Shown here piece by piece: positions 58,869 to 64,000 of a DNA stretch of 64,000 nt. The notes under the pieces were generated by a model. It did not search any database and had not been told where the DNA came from. It saw nothing but the letters and a program-made list of their open reading frames with translations. Position 1 is the first letter of the stretch. The number at the start of each line of letters is the position of its first letter. The stretch is from Castanea sativa (Eukaryota; Streptophyta; Magnoliopsida; Fagales; Fagaceae): NCBI RefSeq assembly GCF_040712315.1, contig NC_134018.1, positions 48,857,335 to 48,921,334 on the forward strand, in the 5' to 3' direction. The translations under genes were made by a program, and so were the position numbers.

Positions 58869-60304
58869 TAGCTTCCTAGAAACATGTTGACCAATGCAAG
58901 GTTCAAGAAAGAAATATTTTTTAACCATCGGAGCATAATCGGATCATAATTGTAAGAAGAGCATGCTAAAGCCTACATCCAAATGTCACCCCCTTGATAG
59001 CTTTTACATTACCACACAGCCCGGAATCGTTGTGTTGCCCAGAAGTGTTGTGTTGAAGATTTCTATTCTAAGCAATCTTAGTGAAAAATAGAGAGAAATT
59101 CAACATAGAAATTTACATGGTTTAGCTGTGTACCAACGCTCACAGAAGTGAACGGTTGAAAATTCTTACAAAAATGAGAATTTACAACGCATTTATATTG
59201 CCCAAAAACCTTTACCCGATACTTTTTTTTGGATGGACCAAACCTGATAAATTGAATTTTCCATTATACCCTAACCTACTCTTATTGAGAATATGAGTCA
59301 CTGCTAAGACGTGGATGAACATTATGGATGATTAATTCTTCTTACAGACACATAAAAGTAGAAGCAAAGTACAGCCATTCATATATCCATCCGAAAGACC
59401 CACCACCCAAAAAATCTGGATGCTAGAGTAATTTGATTGGTTCAAGTATCAACCAGTAGAGCCTCTCAGGTTCGAGCACAGTGGCTCCCTTGCCGGGTAT
59501 TCAACCAGCACTAACAAAAGAAGAAAATTGCAACAGCACCTAAACAGTTCCAACCAATGTCTTCTGGTAGTCAATTTACAAACTGCCTTTTTAAGGAATT
59601 TTGGTAAGGTGTTCCCAGCCCACTATCTTCTGTACCCTGGTGCTGAAAGAATAGACATCCCGTACAATCATGATGCTCTTCAAAGATGGAACAAATTGCA
59701 GCTTCTATCTCAGGAAACTTTTCAATAAATCAACATTAAAAAAGACCTCAGAACCCCACAATTGCCTCTCGTTTCCTTCATTTCTACGCACGAAGGCACG
59801 ACAGGCCCCCTTCAACACCGAATGGTCATTCCCCTCCAACTTCTCCAAGAGACAATTTTGGCCACATTCTCACTCAAAGTAGGTAGTCTTGGGACAGTAA
59901 GATATTTGCAGGACAACAACAACATGTAAGACATTGTAAGACAAGCCTCACCGAAAAGAAAAAGAAAGAAACAACGATGTATCCGTTACCCTACCCACTT
60001 TACATGAATGTTGCAACTATGATGCAAGCAGAATAGTCCTTAAGAATTGTTAAGGTTTCACATTTACAACCTAACAACTTACATTCATTTGTTTAATATA
60101 TTCATTACACAAGATATGAGTTTGAGAATTTACATAAGAATGAATAAATTGGAACTCCATAAAATGTTACAAAGAGAGGTTGGAGATCTCAAGCAGCTTT
60201 GTGGAGGTCAGATTGTCACACACAAATTTATATCGTAATTATACATTTGCATGCTCGTTTATTAGACCTGAATCACTGGATATCTGTGTAGGAGAGCTAC
60301 AAGT
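58869..60304. other. intergenic, downstream of the coiled-coil gene
   Basis: No gene recognised. The 3' UTR of the minus-strand gene at 60305 must lie at its right end. Frames at 59528-59882 have no recognisable domain. Confidence 0.4.
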
Positions 60305-63300
60305 TTATTTGCTTGTCGCTGAATCACCAGCTGTTAATTCTCTTTCAAGCTCATCAAATTCCCAGTCACCAATCTCCTCTGCAGAGTAGTCTCGACCAAC
60401 CTTTCCAAACTCTGACTCCAACTTTGCCAGTTCTGCCTCAGCATCTAGCACCTGCTCTGCCTTGATTGCAGGTGACTTGGGCTGTTCATCTATACCAGCT
60501 CTTGGTGTCTCAGAATCTGGCATTGGAGGAGGGGATGGAGTTTTCTGTGGGTTCTCACTAGATTGAGTTTCATCCTTCAGGGTCGGAGTCTCCATTTCTA
60601 AATTTGGCCTCTCAATAGACTCAAATTCTGCTCTTAACTTTTCAATTTCATCAAAAAGCTCCTTGACCTTTGGATCATCTTTCCTGGATAAACGGGAGCC
60701 AAGTATTACATTTTGAGGGAAAATTTTGGACCCAAACAAAAAATATAAAGTAAAAAAAACAAAACAGGTTATCCAGAATATCAAACCTGGAAATTTTGCC
60801 TTCCTGAGCATAAAACTGCTCCTTCATGTTATCCACTACACTGAAGGTGGTTATGATCTGCAACAAGAAAGCAAATCAACAGACACATATACTAGGTCTA
60901 TTTCTATTCATTTCATTTCATTCCTTCTTCCACAGAGAACCAGACACATGGAAGAAACAGTAGCTTCCTCTCACTCCCTCACATTTTTTTGAGTCCAATG
61001 CCTTCCCTCCTTCCCTACTGGCCTTTCCTCCAACCGAACAGAAGTGTAAGTATTAAAGGAGGTTACAAAGGGGAGTTTGTTGTGCATGGACAAAGAAAAT
61101 AAAAAATAAATCTTGATAATACTTGGGGAATTCAAAGGTCATTTTCATGATAAATCCAGATTTGATTGACATGCCATGATAAACAGAACTGGTAAATGGT
61201 AAAAGTGGTTTTAAGCTTTTTGCAATTTTGAACCAAAAATTCTGACAATAGAACAAAAGAAAATAGAGCCAGAAGGTAGAATTTTCCATATAGTTGAAGA
61301 GAAATTATAAACGAAACTTTGAAATTTTAAAAATGAACAGATCGATAATTTAGTGCAGTAATTATGAATATAAGAGATTTGTACCTTGGCTTCATAATCC
61401 AAATATTCCTCCTCGAGATTTTTCCTAGGGTTTAATACTGTGGAATCCTCATTATCCAAAGTAGGTGCCTTCTCTGACCTGTCTCATCAGGTAAGAAGAA
61501 ATCAAAAACTGGGTTAAGATAGGTCAGAACATTTCAGTGCAACAATAGACATTACCCATCACTCAAATTCTTCAAGTTCTCCACAAATTTCCGGATATGG
61601 CTGATTGAAGGCCCCAACTCTTTCTGCATCAAGGGTACAAGATTGAATAAGGACGAGGGAAGAGCTCACAACTTTAGGTCCATTGCTGGAATAAAACTTT
61701 AATACAAAGAATATAATACATACCTTGTAATTAGAAAGGAGATGAATGGCCATGTTCACAAAATAGTCCTCATGCCTCTCCAATTCATCACTTGGATATG
61801 CAAATAATTTAAAGTAAGAATGCATGACACATAAGAAAGAACAGGGAACTTTTATCTTCTAGGTGGGAGGTTTCAAAAAAACATGCATGACAAATGCTTT
61901 AAAAATAAAAGGGATAATTACAATTTACCTGCCTGTGGTTTGGCCGAGATTTAAGTTTCTTACCTGTGGTTTGAAATTTGGTACTTTACCCACCTGAGGT
62001 TAGCTCAGTTAAGGTTCCGTAACCCATCTCAATTAACAATAGGGCTAAATATGTATTTTTTCTCTCTTTTAGGTCTCTCTCCTCTTAAAACATAAAATAA
62101 TAAGAGAAAACAAGATCAAAAAGTGAGAGTTTTGTAAAAATTATGAACAAACATTACCACTACCATAAAAGCTTGTGTCAAGAATCATCTTCAACAAAAA
62201 CAAATTCCTTCATTCATTTCTAAGCAGCCAACAAAGCCATAGCATCTAAAGCTTAAATCAAACCAAAAAATACCCACCAAAAAAAAATTCAAACTTCAAA
62301 TTTGTTGAAACTCCATAGCTGATCTGAGAAGAAGGCTGGCCGGATTTGTTCCTAGAGAGATAGTATTCGACGTAGTCCATGATAAATTATAATAGGTAAC
62401 ACCATTATCACCATCATAATGAATTAAAAAGCCATAACAAATTAGCTGGGTCAAAATCTAATAACAGCAATCAACCGTTTACACAAACATTCACTGTTAA
62501 AAATTTCCCCATAGAATTCACATTCCTTATTATACCATTATTTAAAAATCAGCACTGGCCCTTTTTATTGCTTCCCACAACAGTTGGAACATTGTTTGCT
62601 GCCAAACACAGCAAAGTTGTGCTCCACTGTCCCGCCCACTATACCCCCATCTATCAAGTGCCAAAAAAAGCAGGACACCACAATAAACAAAAGCAACACA
62701 AATGTACACAGAAAATTATTATACTCACTAATACCATGTCTTCATACATTAACAGTGAATATAATCATAGATTTAATTAATCAAAGAGAGAGAGAGTATC
62801 AATTCCAAATTAGTTGAGTCGGCAACTTTTGTGGGTATTTTATGGTTTGATTTAAGCTTTAGATGCTATGGGTTTGTTGGTTGCTTAGAAATGAATGAAG
62901 GATATTGTTTTTGCTGGAGAAGATTCTTGACAAAAGTTTCTATGGTAGTGGTAATGTCTGTTCATAATTTTTACAAAACCCTCACTTTTTGATCTTGTTT
63001 ACTCTTATTCTTTTATGTTTTGAGAGGAGAGAGACATAAAAGAGAGCAAAAATACATAGTTAGCCTCATTTTTAACAGAGGTGGGTAACAGAACCCTAAC
63101 TGAGCTAACAACAGGTAGATAAAGTGTCAAATTTCAAACCACGGGTAGACAAATTAAATTTCGGCCAAACCACAGGTAGGTAAGTTGTAATTAGCCCAAA
63201 ATAAAAATTAAAACACACACACACATACTGATTGCACTACTAAAACATTCAGTCTATGTACATACTTGACCTGCTTCTCCTTAATTTCCACATACGAGCG

Positions 63301-63631
63301 TTGGAGAATCCAAGTATCTTCCAGGAAATTAGTCCATGTTTTGAGAACATCTGCTTCTACCTTACATGAGGCTATGGATTTGGAAAGCTCATTTTCCTAT
63401 AAACAAATTTCATAAGATATTTCAGGCATTAAAATGATAAAAGAAGCCAGAGGACAGAATAATTTATGATCAGAATTAATTATGAAAAAACTTGGAGAGA
63501 AACTAGGAAAAAAGAATGCAAGCCTTCATTTTCAAGTGTGCAACAATCTGATTGTTAGCTTCTTCAAATTGGTCCCTCTCTTCTCTGGCATTGTGAAGGC
63601 GTGCGTTAGCAGCAGCCAAGGATATATTAAC
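60305..63631 (-). CDS. coiled-coil protein, seven 3' exons (5' part outside the window)
   Basis: Minus-strand exons: 63631-63524, 63396-63266, 61790-61724, 61623-61556, 61478-61385, 60857-60787, 60683-60305. Phases join at every junction (918 bp, 305 aa plus stop). Junction-spanning words support the splices (KQV-NDELERHED, NLSD-GSEKAP, KIS-RKDDPKVKEL). The first exon seen starts after an acceptor, so the gene continues beyond the right edge or into upstream exons at 63632-64000 that I could not identify. The protein is hydrophilic and mostly helical: heptad-like AAANARLHNAREERDQFEEA and ELFDEIEKLRAEFESIE, then a Pro-rich linker, then an acidic C terminus (EEIGDWEFDELERELTAG). It looks like a conserved plant coiled-coil family without a function I can name. 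The donor after 63524 is GC (AAG|GCTTGC), not GT. The 1475-bp intron 63265-61791 carries a foldback transposon. Confidence 0.85.
61911..63197. mobile_element. long-TIR foldback element, copy B (MULE-like)
   Basis: A 1287-bp element inside an intron of the coiled-coil gene. It begins GGGATAATTACAAT and ends with the complement (GTTGTAATTAGCCC). It has near-identical inverted arms of about 370-380 bp (61911-about 62290 and about 62825-63197) that share acaagatcaaaaagtgag, cttcattcatttctaagca and atagcatctaaagcttaa. It is flanked by the perfect 9-bp repeat AAAATAAAA (61902-61910 and 63198-63206). There is no transposase. It belongs to the same family as 3254-4349. Confidence 0.8.
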
Positions 63632-64000
63632 CTGCACCACATGCACTATTGTTAAAAACTCAGAATCAATGAAGGGTATGTCAAATGGCACAAACCTACA
63701 AAGAAAGCTTACTAAAAATCTTGGGAAAAAGCATTGACCAACCCATGTCAATCTACTTTTGGACATTAAGCTAATATATTCTGAGGACATGATTGCAGAA
63801 TCATGACTTTAAACAATTTTAAAAGCCTTAACACATCATTCGCACAATTCAATGAACACGGTCAGGTATGCAAAATGCTAATATTTAATTACACTCCATT
63901 AAGCTAACCACTAATGTGTTCCCTGTGGCATATAGATATCAAAGGAAAAAGCTTCAAGTATGACTATAATTTTCTTAAAGGGGAAAAAAAGGCCTACTTG

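Noticed and set aside
59440..59520. tRNA-like B-box word ggttcgagcac
   Set aside because: No matching A box, acceptor stem or anticodon arm could be drawn around it, so neither a tRNA nor a SINE is claimed.

Overview
This is eukaryotic nuclear DNA from a flowering plant, almost certainly a eudicot. It is AT-rich, with GT-AG introns, plant-specific gene families (EXO70H, a PGG-domain ankyrin protein, a MAKR/BKI1-like protein, pectate lyase), plant-type snRNA promoters and many plant transposable elements. The repeat load suggests a woody species, but the sequence does not prove any genus.

Layout: 0-7 kb is intergenic and rich in small DNA transposons, including a 9-bp-TSD MITE at 2451-2635 and a long-TIR foldback element at 3254-4349. 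An intact single-exon EXO70H-type gene lies at 7084-8994 (+). A complete five-exon pectate lyase-like gene lies at 9844-14144 (-); its first intron hosts a hAT-like element and a Tourist-like MITE. At 15.1-18.9 kb there are three plus-strand U5 spliceosomal snRNA genes, each with an upstream sequence element (USE), a TATA position at Pol II spacing, the invariant loop 1 and an Sm site. A second copy of the hAT-like element sits just upstream of the third U5 gene. From 18.9 to 25.8 kb I find no gene; the region holds tandem repeats, a solo LTR with TSD (21851-22441), a MITE and a 1.3-kb TIR element.

25872-36828 is one full-length Ty3/gypsy element of Tat type (LTRs of 759 and 763 bp, TSD GTTTC). 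It has decayed gag, protease, RT, RNase H and integrase, a 151-bp tandem array after pol, and a degenerate spliced gene on the opposite strand carrying the 'putative gypsy-type transposon' domain.

36.8-41 kb is repeat-rich intergenic DNA. A four-exon ITN1-like ankyrin/PGG gene lies at 41080-45106 (+). 45-55 kb is intergenic, with a Helitron-like element at 48113-49961. A MAKR-type gene lies at 55100-56185 (-). The 3' part of a multi-exon coiled-coil gene (60305-63631, -) runs off the right edge; one of its introns contains a second copy of the foldback element.

The protein genes do not form a pathway. EXO70 (secretion), pectate lyase (wall pectin), ITN1-like (stress and membrane signalling) and MAKR (receptor-kinase signalling) are ordinary unlinked plant genes. 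The most notable functional feature is the U5 snRNA cluster, which no protein-coding scan would show.
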